DNA of 64,000 bases from Prorocentrum cordatum (taxonomy: Eukaryota; Sar; Dinophyceae; Prorocentrales; Prorocentraceae): positions 1-64,000 of the forward strand of contig CAUYUJ010022425.1 of assembly GCA_963575745.1 (NCBI GenBank), written 5' to 3'. A program made the position numbers and the translations under genes. The notes under the pieces are model-generated. The model was not told the DNA's origin. It saw nothing but the letters and a program-made list of their open reading frames with translations, and made no database searches. Shown here in pieces: positions 22,530 to 34,335 of the stretch (positions are counted from its first letter, which is position 1; each line of letters starts with the position of its first letter).

Positions 22530-22620
22530 CGGGGGGGGGGGGGGGGGGGGGGGGGGGAGGCGGGCACGGTGCAGTTGTCGAGGGGGGGGGGGGGGAGGTG
22601 AAGGGGGGGGGGGGGGGGCT
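22530..22620. repeat. poly-G runs
   Basis: Three G runs, the longest over 25 bases (22530-22558), separated by short mixed sequence. Lengths are unlikely to be exact. Confidence 0.9.
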
Positions 22621-22737
22621 TTGCAAAATCCCGAGCGCGTTTCAGATACAAGGGGATAGTGACCGTGCGAACAGCGCCGACGAACAAGCACATGCTCAAA
22701 CACTCGGCGATTTACGTGGACAAATTGGGCATACCCG

Positions 22738-22985
22738 CTGGAAATTCCGAGGTACGTTCAAAGTACGTTGTAAGTACGCTCGGGAGGTACGTTCAAAGTG
22801 CGTTCAAAGTACGTTCAAAGTACGCGCTGCCTCCGCTACTGTAAATCTGACCTAATTTATTGTAAATCTGATAGTTTTTACTGTAAATTAAATTTCGTCA
22901 CCACAGTAAATTTACGTTCAAAGTACGTAGCGGTCCACAGTACGTTTTCGACCGAGTACTTGAGGTACTGCCTCGGGTACTCGAC
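22738..22985. repeat. GTACGTTCAAA repeat cluster in an AT-rich patch
   Basis: GTACGTTCAAAGTACGT recurs at least five times, with TGTAAATCTGA repeated in between (22850-22880). It is one of the few AT-rich stretches of the region and shares the GTACGT/GAGTAC theme with both island borders (13.2 and 32.4 kb). Confidence 0.8.
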
Positions 22986-23447
22986 GATTTTGTCTGAGTG
23001 CTTGCGCACGTGGTCAGGGGTCGGCACCGCCGCTGGTGCGTGGCGCGAATACAAGCCCGATCGTCGATGCGACGCGCGCGCGTACTGACAGGCCAGGCCG
23101 CATGTATTCAACGATGGGAATTGCGACCTGGCGCCCAAGTTGGCTGTCATGGACTATCTGCCCCGACGCGCCGCGCACGCGCCAACACTAGGGGGGCAAG
23201 CGGACGGCAACGTCGCCCTGGAGAGCCCCCGACGAGGGAGCAAACGTCGCGACAAAGCCCGCGTCGCGCTGACTCCCTGGGAAAAACACGGCAACATCTG
23301 CATGCCACAGCCAATTGCGAAGTAGAACCGCTGCGCACGAAGACGGGCTAGGCGATGACAGTGACAAAACAAACGAATTACGCACATTGCTACATCACAG
23401 CCACATCGGGGGGCGCGCAAGGGGCGCGATACATAATTTATGCGCGC

Positions 23448-23700
23448 GCACTCGGGGGCAAAGAAACGCAGCAGCGATGGCAACGTGTTGCGTACTAAAG
23501 AGAGTGGCAGCGCGTCCTCGCAATGGCCCTCGCCGCCGGATGGCGCGGACGCCTCCACGAGAAAGGCGCGCGGAGCCAGTGGGCCAGCACGCGCGCGCCA
23601 ATCCCGTGGGCGCGACGCCCCCGCAGCAACCGTCGCACCCACGTAAGCAAAGCCGCTGCTGGATACCTGGGCTCGCAAGGGGACCTCGGTCACCAAACAG
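23448..23700. repeat. diverged dispersed repeat, copy 1
   Basis: Shares blocks in the same order with 24945-25200: GGCAAAGAAAC.CAGCAGCGA, GCGTACTAAAGAGAG.GGCAG, GGATGGCGC-like, AAGCCGCTG..ACCTGG and GGGGACCTCG. Large open frames here are not supported as genes. Confidence 0.7.
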
Positions 23701-24944
23701 CGCGCTGCTGCAAGGCAGCATGTGCGTCGCAGGGGCGGCCGCGGGCAAGAGGAAGCTAGGCTGCGATGGCCGCCAAAGGCGCGCGATGCTACCTGAGAGT
23801 GGTCGCGAGCGCGCGCTGGCTTCGGTCCGCCAGCGACGACAATGCTGCCCTGCTAAAACGGGAACCATGAATTATGCGACGAAATACAAAGCTCGCGCTG
23901 CACGTTGGCAAACGCGCCGCCGTGCGGCCGCGCATTCGGCGCATCGCCGCATTGCGCCAACGCTAACTGGCGCGTCAGCCCAGCGCCCCCCGACACATCG
24001 CGCGCAACTGAAGCAACCACCTGAATGGACGAGGTCGGCGCGCGAGGCGACGCACCCCCCTAACCGATGCCCCGACGCAAAGCGGAACCGCAGACGCTTG
24101 CTCGAGTCAGTGACATCGGCGGCCTCACGTAGCCGACGCGCGTTCCAGAAGGGTGCCGACTTTGCCTGGGCCGCCCCGTCCTTGTCTCAGCACCGCGCAC
24201 TACGCCGCCCCGCGAACAGGACGCCCCTGGCTGCAAGTCCTACGGCCGCCTGGGGTGCAGGAGGCGCACTGGTTGGTGGGCAAGACAAAGACGCCGCGCA
24301 GCCGATGACTTCGCGAGAAGAAGCGCCACTGCCGATTCAGCGCCCCCGCGACGATGCGTCAAACCCGAACACCTCCCCCCGATACGTCCCTGTGAGTGGC
24401 CCACGCGCCAGCGCACGCGCCATTGCCGTCGCCTCTACATATTGCCATCGGCGCGCCACTGCGACGCGAGCCCACGTGCGTTTGGGCGCTGAGCTCGCGC
24501 GCCCACGCGCGGGGGAAAGCGACGTGCACCTGTCGACGCCTTGCGTGCTCCAGAACGGGATGACGCCGATTCCCCATCGGACATGGGACTGGCGGAGGCA
24601 CCGACGCGCGCGGTCCTGCCCTTTGGGGGGGCGAACAGCCACCTGATACGTTGATAGGACAACCGGTGGCATGATGCGGCGGGCAGGCGCACTCGGGCTG
24701 CGCCCCGCGGGGTCACGGAACGCGGACCCGCGGGCTGGCACGATGGCTAGCATCCTCCACGCGGCCCTGCCGAACGTACTACAAGCGACGGCGAACTGGA
24801 GAGCGGGCAGGGGGTGGGCGGGGGGGCGGGGGGCAAAAGATCGGGTGCAGAACGAAAGGCCGAATGTACACGCACATACCGCGGCAACGGTCCGACCGAC
24901 CCCATGTGACACACGCAGGAACACCATGCCAGCACGCGCGAACC
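23701..24944. other. GC-rich spacer, no gene recognised
   Basis: Moderately GC-rich unique sequence. A 443-aa plus-strand open frame (23315-24646) is R/A/P-rich and runs unchanged through the dispersed repeat, so I regard it as compositional. Nothing on the minus strand is better. Confidence 0.5.
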
Positions 24945-25200
24945 CACGTGAGAACAAAGAAACACAGCAGCGAGGGCAAAGTGTGGCGTACTAAAGAGAG
25001 CGGCAGCGGGTCCTTGCAGCGGCTCTTGACGCCGCATGGCGCCAACACCTTAGCTGACAGGATGGTGACCCCCCCCGTGGGCCCACCCATGCACGCCGCC
25101 TCAAGGGGGGTGGCGGCCGCTGGTGGCCCTTGGAGCTCGGCGCATAGCAAAAGCCGCTGGGCACCTGGACTCGCAGGAATGCCTCTGCGGGGGACCTCGT
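24945..25200. repeat. diverged dispersed repeat, copy 2
   Basis: Second copy of 23448-23700, same orientation, about 1.5 kb downstream, with shared blocks and differing linkers. Confidence 0.7.
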
Positions 25201-26658
25201 ACTGAGGCAATGGAGCACGGAGCGGTGGGGAAGGCTGGGGGGGGGGGGGCAGGAGCTTACCGAACGTGGCAACTGACTCGGTTACACCATGCGTTAGCCT
25301 GCACAAGAATAGACATGCATGTGACACGCGGGGGGCACGCGGAGCCAATGTGCACCCCCTGGGGTTCATACACAGACGGCCTGGAAGACATCCAGGGCTA
25401 GCTACGTCGGCTTGAGATGGCCCAAGGCTACGCGCGCCACCCCCATTCAGAACCGCCGAGACATCCCAAGGGGCACAGATGCGCACCAGCCATCCAGCCG
25501 AACACTTTGCCTGCCATCCAATGAACCAACCGACGAACCAGCCAAGCTCCATTACATGGGCGCGCGGGTTAACGCGTGGGTCGGCAGCATAGCTGGTGAG
25601 CGGAGCTCCTCGCTGACGCGCGCACGCTTGGGCGCGCACCAACGGCAACCGCAACGAGAGGTGCAGAAGGCAAGCTGGGCACGGCGCTAACCTCCGCCAC
25701 TGGGCGCTAAACTTGAACTGTCCATTCGTGGACCCAAGTCTTCTAACACGAGCACCGTAAGTGCGAACCACGATCAACCTGGCATCTTGGCTAGCACGCG
25801 CGCCGCACAAACCCCAACCAACCAACCAGCCCGACAACCATGCATTCCGCCAGCCGACCTCTATACCTCAAGGCGCGCCGACGACGTAATTGGCCAGGCC
25901 TCAACACGACTAGCAAACCAGCCTGCCAGCTAGCATCGAGGCTGGCAGGGGTAGTAGCCAACACCCCAGTGCTCGAACCAGCAACTAAGCAACTCAGTTT
26001 CCCCGAAACCAATCAACCAACCGCCAGCCCACCAGCCAACCAACGCGCCAACCAACCAGCCAGTCGACCTAGACTGAGCTCACGTGTTGTTTGTTGGGGG
26101 GCAGGCGGCCTGTCCAAGACAGGAGCGCAAAGCTGTGGCAGGATTGGTAGCAAAAGAAATGCGTGAGATCGAACATACAATGGCGTGACAGGCCCTTGTA
26201 AATCCCCACCCTCTTCCTCCTCATCCCCTCCTCGCCCTCCTCCCTGGCTAAGGCCCCCATCCCTCTCTAACCTGGCCGCCGTCTCCCCGTCTCCTTCCTC
26301 ACCCTCCCCCGCCGCCATTCTCCGAATATGCTACACCACAACGGCTGATGCCTGCCGCCAGCCACCGCACTGGCTATCATGATCACCAAGCCCGCCCTTC
26401 AAGGACGCATGGTTGATCAGCGGGGGCGGTTATCTTGGCTCCTCGCGCGTTGGCGCAGACTGAACAAAAACATATGGCATGGCCCACCCGCCCCCACGTT
26501 AAGGGACTGCTGGCGGTTACCCTGGCCCGACCCATGTTATATGGATTACTTCGTGCTCTCGCGCTTCTCGGGGGTCGCTGCTGCCATGAGACTGCGATCT
26601 GGCAAACCTGTTACAATTCACAGAAACAGCAAGGATATATCAGTTACCGCACGAAGCA
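25201..26658. other. spacer with AACCAGCC-type tracts
   Basis: 25.2-25.8 kb is unique with a G run near 25240. AACC/CAACCAGC tetramer-like tracts occur at 25800-25850 and 25990-26070. 26205-26320 is pyrimidine-rich. No protein-like frame was seen; this is the 3' side of the large minus-strand gene. Confidence 0.55.
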
Positions 26659-29600
26659 TCAAACAAGTTCAAGAGGCTCGTCCTCCTCGCCCAAACGGCG
26701 AGGCCTCTCCTGGTTGAACAGCTCAACCACCACGGGCTCGGTGAGCGATATCGCCCTCAACTCGTGCCTCCCCGCGATCCGCTCCTCGTAGTCTGGGAAG
26801 TACACCTTCTTGTGATGAAACGCTGAGTCGGACTCCGACTGGTTCTTCAACCACGCGTACAGCATGCCGAGTGGACGACCCTGGCCCCGTCGAGCGCCAG
26901 CCTTTGAGGTCCTGCTGCGGGTGCACCTCTCGTCCTTGTGCGAATCGCAAAAGCAGTATGCTTTGAACTCCTCCGTTGTACGATAATACACCAGTCTGCC
27001 AACGCCTGGAATAGTGTGAGACAGCTCTGCTGGCAGATGGTGCCCATGAGCTCGAGGTTCTCCAGCGGGGGCATCGGGCGGCGGCGGTAGCGGTGGAGCG
27101 TGGTCTGCGCCAGGCGGCCCATCATCACCACCTTCTACACTGCCACCCTGTCCACCTTCAGCCGCGCCTCCAGGGAGATGGTCATCAACGACAGGCTCAA
27201 ATGGAGGGAAGCCGTCGTCGCTCTCCTCGAGCAGGTCTATACCTGGTTTGACGCCGCCAAGGCTCTCGTCGAAGCTATCCCCGTCGGCGTCGGGGCCCTG
27301 GCCCACGCCCAAGTGCTCGTCAACCTCCAGGCCGTCGCCATCGTCGTGGTCATCGGCTCCCTCGATCGCTGGAAGCTTGCCCAAGTGCTCAAGCGCCTTG
27401 CTCCACAGTCCTGGGCCAGGTGGCTTGGGAGCCCTCCGCCTCCTGCTCCAGGGATCCCAGATGGTGTGGAGCACAGCTCGCGGCGGCTCACCTGACACTT
27501 CAAGTAAAGAGCACTGCATCGCTGAAAACTCAATGTCGGGAACTGGGTCTGGACAAAAGTCAACCTTAAAGAAGCAGGTGCGCCACCTCAAATGCTTGTT
27601 CAGGCTACTCATAAGCTGCCAATCATCCTCGTGGGATTGCCACGGTTGGATGCGCACGGTGGGTCGGACATCGGCATCACGCACAACGTGACCGATGAAG
27701 CCATCCATGCCGGAACAAGCCATGCCCATGAACACACACGTCCATTTGGCCATGTCGATGTCACCCATATGACGCCACAGAACTTCGTGCACTAAGTACT
27801 GGACATCGGCATCTGGACCATCGCCTGGATTGTCGTCTCGGCGGTCTCCAATGAACAACATGCACACTTCGGCAAACTTCAGCGCGTTCCTCTCCTTGGA
27901 GTGCGCCGTGAACGATAAACGGACTGCCCTCCAGAACGACTTCCTCAATCGAGTTGTCAGCAACCCAGCCTCACAACATACACAGACACCAGCCTCCCAA
28001 CAAGGCCGCCGAACATATTCAGCTGATGGGAGAACGACGCTTGGATCGTGATGTACTGCTGTATGCCATTTGGCCCAAACCTTTCGGATGCATTTCCTGA
28101 GCTTCACGGTGGTGGGCTCACGACCCGAAAGAGAGAGTGCATTGATCACGCGACGAGATAAGTCCATGGGGTGCCATGCCGCATGATGAAACGCACAATC
28201 ACCTGGGCAAGGAAACGTATCTGGCAATGCAACGAACTCCTCCTGACGGGCTGCCATCGGAGACCGCCCATCTCCAGATACCACCGACCAGAAACCATTT
28301 GGCTTCGCAGGGTCGCCGTCGATGAAGGCAGCGAGCTTGGCCTCTGACGCGTTGTCCAGCTGCTTCGCTGCCTTGCCATGCGCTCGCAATAATCGCTTGG
28401 TCACCGCCCAGCTGCACCCAGTCGGAGAAAATCTCTGAAGCGTATCCGATGTAGTCCTGCGGCTGCCGTTCACGAGCGCCGACCGAATGGCAAGTGCCGT
28501 CTCCTCGAGCTGGGTCTGCGCGATCATGCGCGCAGTGACTCTGGTCGTTAGTCGCCTGCCACGCTCGCGGTGCCGACGAGTAGCGGTCCTCGCCCCTGGC
28601 CTGAGCGCTGCTTTCGCAGCAGCGGAGAGACTATGATAACTGACACCGAGAGCACGTAGATCAGGTCTGCCGCCCTGCCCTCTGGAACTCTTGACGTGCC
28701 CCCGCCAGAGGCCCCCACCCCCTCGCCTCCGCCTGCGGGGCCGGGGCCTTGCAGTCGAAGGGCCCAGGTCACAGCGAGATAGTTTGGTGGTCGAGCGCGC
28801 GCCCGTCTTGCTGCAGCTGTACTCCAGCTTCTTGATCTTACCCAGGGCCCACCTGGCAGATGCTTGTTCCAGACGGGCAGTCTTGCAGTGGTACGACAGC
28901 TGGCCCAAGCACCTCCGCACCGCCGCATGGCCCACCTCCACGGCAACCGACTCCACGATGACGTCCATGGCAGTGCTGAGCAAGTCTGTCAGCGCATTGA
29001 CGTCCCTGGGGTCGATCTGCAGTTTGGGCCGGTACACTGTCATATATTGAAGTGTCCATTCGTCCAGCCTGCATTCCTTCTCATTGCAAATGTCTGGCAC
29101 CACATCGGCAGACTCCAGCATCAAGAAAGTTCTGAATGGGTAATATTCGTGAAGCCTCCTCAGGTTGTAGACGCTGCAAGACGATTCAACCAGCGTGCAA
29201 AAAAATGCGAGCCCTCGTCGCACGAGTCGCGAACTGCGAAGGGATGCAAGACCACCTGCGGAGATCAGCGGCCCCCGCCAACAGCCACACATGTCACTCC
29301 TCTCCCACGGGTGGGGCAGGCGGGGACCTCCGACAAGACCCCGAACCCCATGCATTCGAACTTGAATTTCTATCGCACCAGAATCCCCGATGCATCCAGA
29401 AAACCTGACAACCTCTGCTTTGTGACAGGGTGCCTGCGGCTGTTGGCGAAGAGCTCACTGATCTCCACCTGGCACGGCTCGGTCGTCTTGTGCAAGGCCT
29501 GCCTGAGGATGGCGCATTCCCTGCGGACACCAGCAGCCCCCAAGTGGTGCTGACGATGTGCCCAACCCTGGCTAGACGTGTCGATGTAATCAACTAGCAT

Positions 29601-31718
29601 GCCCTCGAAAGGCATCGTGATCCGCTTAAGTGCGATCATCCCTGGCAACGGGTGGCCCAAGACAAACCACTTCAACGCCGCTTCCAAGACGTGGCGCGCC
29701 ATGCCAGACTTCTTCCCGACGTTCGCCTTCTCCAGGTCCTCATCTCTGACAGCGTGATCTTCGGCGTCGCGGGCAACGACGACTCCAGCATCTGGATGTC
29801 CGACGCCAGGGCGCTTCTTGGTCGCCTTCAGCGCGAACCCGTCTCGGATGTGGCTGGCGTTCGGCGCAACGCTGGAGATCGGATTTCCACTGCACATGCC
29901 CCAACCACGGAGTCTCGTCAACAAGGCGCGGCCTCCTGGTTGCGACCTGGCCCACATCAAATACGCATCCTTGAACATCGGCGGGTGGATCGACACCGCC
30001 AGGCCGATGTAGTCAACAGGCTTGGCCGCGCCCAACCACTTGTGGCGAGGCCACGTCGGAGGCTCCGTGCCCGCCAGCATAGCACAGATAAGAGCACAAG
30101 CCTTCTTCAATGAATCCTCGGGCCCAGAGCAGCAACCACCGCAAATGTGCCGCATCAGAGGCTGATCCCACTTATAGTTGAAGAACCGCAACAAGGAGCA
30201 TCGGCAGTGGAGGTTAGATATGCGACCACCATCACAGAACAGATCTAGAATCGCTTCACTGTAACGCACATGATGCACTTCTGGGACCCCCTGACTGCAC
30301 TCGAAGCGGCCATCAGATAACACCGATCTGAGACATCTGCGCAAGCTCTGCATGGCCGTCGCACTCGAAAGTGTGAGGCTGAAGGTGATGCTGGAACTGA
30401 CTGTCGGCTCTAACGGTAAGAAGACTGTCTTCATGGACCCGCTGACTTTGTGAACCTCGCATTTTACCCTCAATGATGTAGTTGTCTGGGCAACGCCGCG
30501 TTCAGCTCGCTCAACTGCGCCATCGGCGTCGGTGCAAGCAACGCGCTGAGAGCGACGAAACCGAGCAGCAATGTCATCAAAGTTTGGTATCGTAGCTGCT
30601 ACTGCCTGGGCGTATACCTCGCCCGTGGTACTCGACACTGTCTGCAGCCACGCTGGAATATTCACGTGGAGACGCACAACGTTCTGACCTATCCTCGTCA
30701 AAGTGCTGATGGACTGGTGGGTCTGCAACAATTTATAGTTCGCATTCTGGGCGCTGGCAAGGCAATAACTGGAAACACCCAGCTGCCGTGCAACCACAGC
30801 ATCAGTCTCCACGTTGGTGAGGGCAAGCGCACTGGGGTCCAAGGGCTCAACATCTTTCACTGTCGTCTTCAGTGGCGTGCAATCGTATGATATGCTGTGC
30901 GTGAAACAGGTGAGCTCGCCACCACGCCGAAGGACGTCGTCGCAGTGTTGCCGAATCATAAGGTGCGCGTCGCGATGATACATCAGCACACTCGCAGCTG
31001 CGATGTCCCCCATTGTCTGGGTGATCTGCTTGCGATCGAACGAATACTGGTCTGCGAGCGCCATTGCACTGATTGGGCGATCCACAGCTGATGGTGCAAG
31101 AAGTCTGGCGACAACGCCTCTCATTGTTTCGTCGATCGACCGCGGTCCCAACCCAGTGTCTCGATACATCTCGGCGACGGCGGCTCCGCGTTCCAGCCAA
31201 ACAGCGCTTTGTTCCAAGACCTGGGCAGGGAACGTGTTCGGATGAGCCGTCTCTGCAGGCGCAGGCGCGGCAGCAGGCGCGGCGACCACGACATCATCCG
31301 AGCCTATGTCCACAGCATCTGGGACCACCAGCTGATGATGGTCTGGGTCGCCTTCGGGCGGAGCCGCGGCCACCTGGCCAAAGATGACCTGCAACGCCGC
31401 CCTGACGCCGCGGCGCCAGCCTCTGGAGCCACCGACGAACGAGTCCCGCGGCAGGCGATGCCGAGAAAAACGCAGCAACTCTGGAGCCGTCTCGGCAGCG
31501 GCGTCGCCGCCTGGGCCTGCAGGCGGCTGCTGCGCTGGCGGCGCCAGGGCCACGGCGCCCTCGGCCGCGCCCTCAACCGCGGCCGCATCATCGCCGCGAT
31601 CGGCGGCGGCGAGGGCGGCCAGGACACCTGCCCATCCCGCGCCAGGGCCAGGGGGGGGGCCCTGGAGCAGCTCCCTCCTCGAGGGATGCGAGGGCGATGC
31701 CCCAGGGCGTCGCCGAAA
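26659..31718 (-). CDS. large two-exon protein of unknown function (~1600 aa)
   Basis: Two long minus-strand frames (29413-31718 and 26659-29173) join cleanly across a GT-AG intron at 29174-29412. The joined codon is Ser, giving VTKQ-S-VYNLRRLHEYYPF. The start is not visible: no in-frame ATG precedes MYRDTG (about residue 190 of the open frame), and a pyrimidine-rich stretch plus CTTCAG at about 31719 suggests an upstream exon. Exon 1 is A/P-rich, then folded, with SISYDCTPLKTTVKDV (about 30880), HICGGCCSG, and W- and H-rich segments. Exon 2 has a basic linker, then LRKCIRKVWAKWH, WEAGVCVCCEAGL and an acidic D/E/P-rich stretch. The C-terminus has YCFCDSHKDERCTRSR, GQGRPLGMLYAWL and a final QERPRRLGEEDEP. 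I recall this ending from a greatly expanded dinoflagellate family without assigned function. A domesticated transposon protein is possible but unproven. Confidence 0.75.
29174..29412 (-). other. predicted 239-nt GT-AG intron
   Basis: Donor CAGAG then GTTGTC (exon ends 29413); acceptor CGTCTTGCAG (exon resumes 29173). This is the only donor/acceptor pair I found that restores frame between the two halves (phase 2). Stops occur inside the interval in the upstream frame (29370). Inferred, not proven. Confidence 0.6.
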
Positions 31719-32440
31719 CCCTGAAGCCAAGCGGCTGCGCGGTGAGCGGGGGGCTTAGGGGGCGGGGGGGAGCGCGATCTGCATCGTCGAAACCTTACCC
31801 GCAATTCCATCGTGGGGGGTTTTAGCCCAGGACCCAACAGACAAAACGTAGAATATCGATCAAGAGGTATCCCTGGGCACGGCTTGTCTTTGCGGCCCTG
31901 GGCAAACTACCAGGCGCGTCCACTAACCGAAAACAATTCGCTAAAGCCAGAGAAAAAACGCATACAGCTCCCAAGAGGGTCCGCACAGGCCCCACGAGGC
32001 CCTGGAGGCCCCGACGAAACCAGAACGCGCCCACCCTAATTTCCTGAACGCAACTCCATGACCCCCCAGAACTGTTACAGGACGACGCTCAGGAGCAAGC
32101 AACGGAGATCCAAATTAGCGTAGCATAGAAGCACGTGGCCCACAACCCAGGCAGCGTGGCGACATTACCTGAAGGTCCTCCTCCTTCTCCTCCCCCCCCT
32201 TCCTCCTCTTTCTGCTCCTCATCCCCCCCCCCTAGGCTGTCTGCTCTAAGCCGCGAAGGTGTGCGATGCATAAGCCGATGCGTCGGCAACGATGCCCACC
32301 ATCGGCGGTGCGGAGCGGGCAAGCGCGAATGGCGCGGTGACAATCGCCGATGGTTTGGGGCGTACTTCTAAAAATGGCGAACACGGTTGTCGAACTAAGG
32401 TGCGTACTCGGAAACGTATCGGGTTGCGACGCCCTACTTA
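31719..32440. other. upstream region of the large gene
   Basis: Unique sequence with a pyrimidine tract at 32165-32235. It should contain the missing 5' exon and transcription start of the minus-strand gene; neither was identified. Confidence 0.5.
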
Positions 32441-32536
32441 GGAGGTGGCTTGAAACGTACTCGGAAACGTACTTTTTACGTACTTAGGCAAGTAGCGCCA
32501 TTTTGGCGCCTGTTGGAGGACAGGCCCTTCTCAACC
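32441..32536. repeat. island border repeat, right copy (inverted)
   Basis: CTCGGAAACGTAC, ACGTACTTAGGCAAGT and GAGGACAGGCCCTTCTCA follow one another as the reverse complement of 13195-13275. It also contains a short palindrome, GCGCCATTTTGGCGC (32495-32509), which is less perfect in the left copy. Confidence 0.85.
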
Positions 32537-32606
32537 GAAGACGGTACTCACACCAGCATTACTCACAACTGCATATGGTTGGGTCCTTCGCCAGGCTAAT
32601 TTTTCT
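32537..32606. repeat. junction module J1, copy 1
   Basis: Contains GACGGTACTCACACCAGC, ACAACTGCATATGGTTGGGT and CCTTCGCCAGGCTAATTTT. The 42326-42388 copy matches it almost base for base. Confidence 0.9.
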
Positions 32607-32634
32607 GAAGGGGGGGAGGGGGGCGGGGGGGGGC

Positions 32635-34335
32635 GGTTGTTTGGAAAGTTGTTGTAAGGTGTTTGGAATGCATTGGGCGGTGTCGCTACATGCTGGAAGG
32701 TTTTAGGAAGGCGTTAGGAAGGTGTTTGGAAGGTTGTTGGAAGGTTGTCCGGAAGGCTTTGAATTCTGGAAATTTGTCGGAACAAACTTCGTGAAACCTT
32801 CCTCAAACCTCCCCCGGGAAGCTTCCAGGATTCCCGGAACCATCCAAAAAAAAACCCTAAAACCTACCCCAGGAAGGTTCCAGGATTCCAGGAACCTTCC
32901 AAATAACCTTCCTAAAACCTTCCTCAAGAAGGTTTTTGGAAGGTTTTGGGGCCCACCCCCCCTGGAACCTTCCCGAGGCAGGTTTTAATAAGGTGTCAGA
33001 AAGGTTTTGCTGAAAATGTGTATTGGAAGATGTTTGGGAGGTTGTTTGGAAGGTTGTTGGAAGGTTGTTGGAAGGTTGTTGGAAGGTTTTTGTTGGAAGG
33101 TGTTTGGAGGGTTGTTGTAACGTCTGTTTCGCAAAATTGTTGGATGGTTTTTGGAACGTATTGGGCAGTTTCGCTAAATGGCGGAAGGTTTTAAGAAGGT
33201 GTTGGGAAGGTTTTCCGGAAGGTTTTCGGGGGGTTCTTAGAAGGTCGTTGGAAGGTTGTTTGGAAGGTTTTGGAAGGGCCGCTGGAAAAAAAAAAGCAGC
33301 ACAAACAAAACAAAATCCTAAAACCGTCCTAAAACCTTCCTCCGGAAGGTCCCAGGATTCCTGGAACTTCAAAACAACCGTCCTAAAACCTTCCTCAGGG
33401 AGGTTTCGGGATTCCTGGAACCTTCCAACATAACCGTCCTAAAACCTTCCTCTGGAAGGTTTTTGGAAGGTTCTGGGGCCAACCCCTCCTGGAACCTTCC
33501 TGAGGAAGATGTTGGGCAAGTTGTTTTGAAAGGTTTGTTGGAAGGTTTTCGGAAGGTTGTTTGGAAGGTTGTTTGGACGGTTGTTTGGAAGGTTGTTTTG
33601 AACTGTGTTTTGGAAGATGTTTGGAAGGTTGCGCGGTGTCGCTGAATACTGGAAGGTTTCAGGAAGGTGTTTGGAAGGTGGTTGGCAAGTTTTCTGGAAG
33701 GTGTTTGGAAGGTTTGTGGGAAGGTTCTTGGAAGGTTTGTTGGAAGGTTTGTTTGTTGAAAAACCTTCGTAAAACCTTCCTAACACCTTCCCCAGGAAGG
33801 CTCTAGGAATCCCGGAACCTTCCAAACAACCATCCTAAAACCTACCCCAGGAAGGTCCCGGGATCCCTGGAAACTTCCAAATAACCTTCCTAAAACCTTC
33901 CTCAGGAAGGTTTTTGGAAGGTTTTTGGGCCAACTCCTCCTGGAACCTTCCTGGGGAAGGTTTTAGGAAGGTTGTTTTGAAAAGGTGGTTTGGAAGGTTT
34001 CTTGGAAGGTTGTTGGAAGGTTTTCGGACGGTGTTTGGAAGGTTTGTTGAAAGGTTGTTTGGAAGGTTGTTGGACGTTTTTTTGTTGGCAGGCTGTTTGG
34101 AGGGTTGTCTAGAAGGTGTTTGGAATGGATTGGGCGGCTTCGCTGAATGCCGGAAGGTTTTAGGACGGTTTTGGGAAGTGTGTGTTGGAAGGTTGTTTGG
34201 AAGGTTGTCCAACAAGTTGTTGGGAGGTTATTGGGTTTTTTTTGGAAGGTGTTGTTGAAGGCGTTGGGAAGGTGTTTGGAAAAAAACCTCCCTGGAACCT
34301 TCTTCAGGAAGATTCCAGGATTCCAGGAACCTTCC
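32635..34335. repeat. AAGGTT module, largest copy
   Basis: About 1.7 kb in at least three cycles of the same two parts: G/T-rich GGAAGGTTGTTGGAAGG runs, then palindromic CCTTCCTCAGGAAGG and CCAGGATTCCTGGAACC blocks (32790-32930, 33320-33480, 33770-33960, 34290-34335). Each cycle carries a shared GCGGTGTCGCTAxATGCTGGAA-like line (for example 32678, 33168, 33638, 34130). Confidence 0.9.

Noticed and set aside
21523-24646. Long P/A/R-rich open frames on the plus strand
   Set aside because: Few stops are expected at this GC content. The frames cross poly-G runs or the dispersed repeat with no change in character, and no motif is visible.
23154-25837. Minus-strand open frames with hydrophobic starts, which look like signal peptides
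   Set aside because: They overlap the dispersed repeat pair and show the same repeated peptide in both copies, so they reflect repeat sequence.
32495-32509. GCCATTTTGGC core resembling the dinoflagellate spliced leader
   Set aside because: Only the central 11 bases agree; the flanks form a GCGCCA/TGGCGC palindrome rather than leader sequence, and no donor follows. It belongs to the border repeat.
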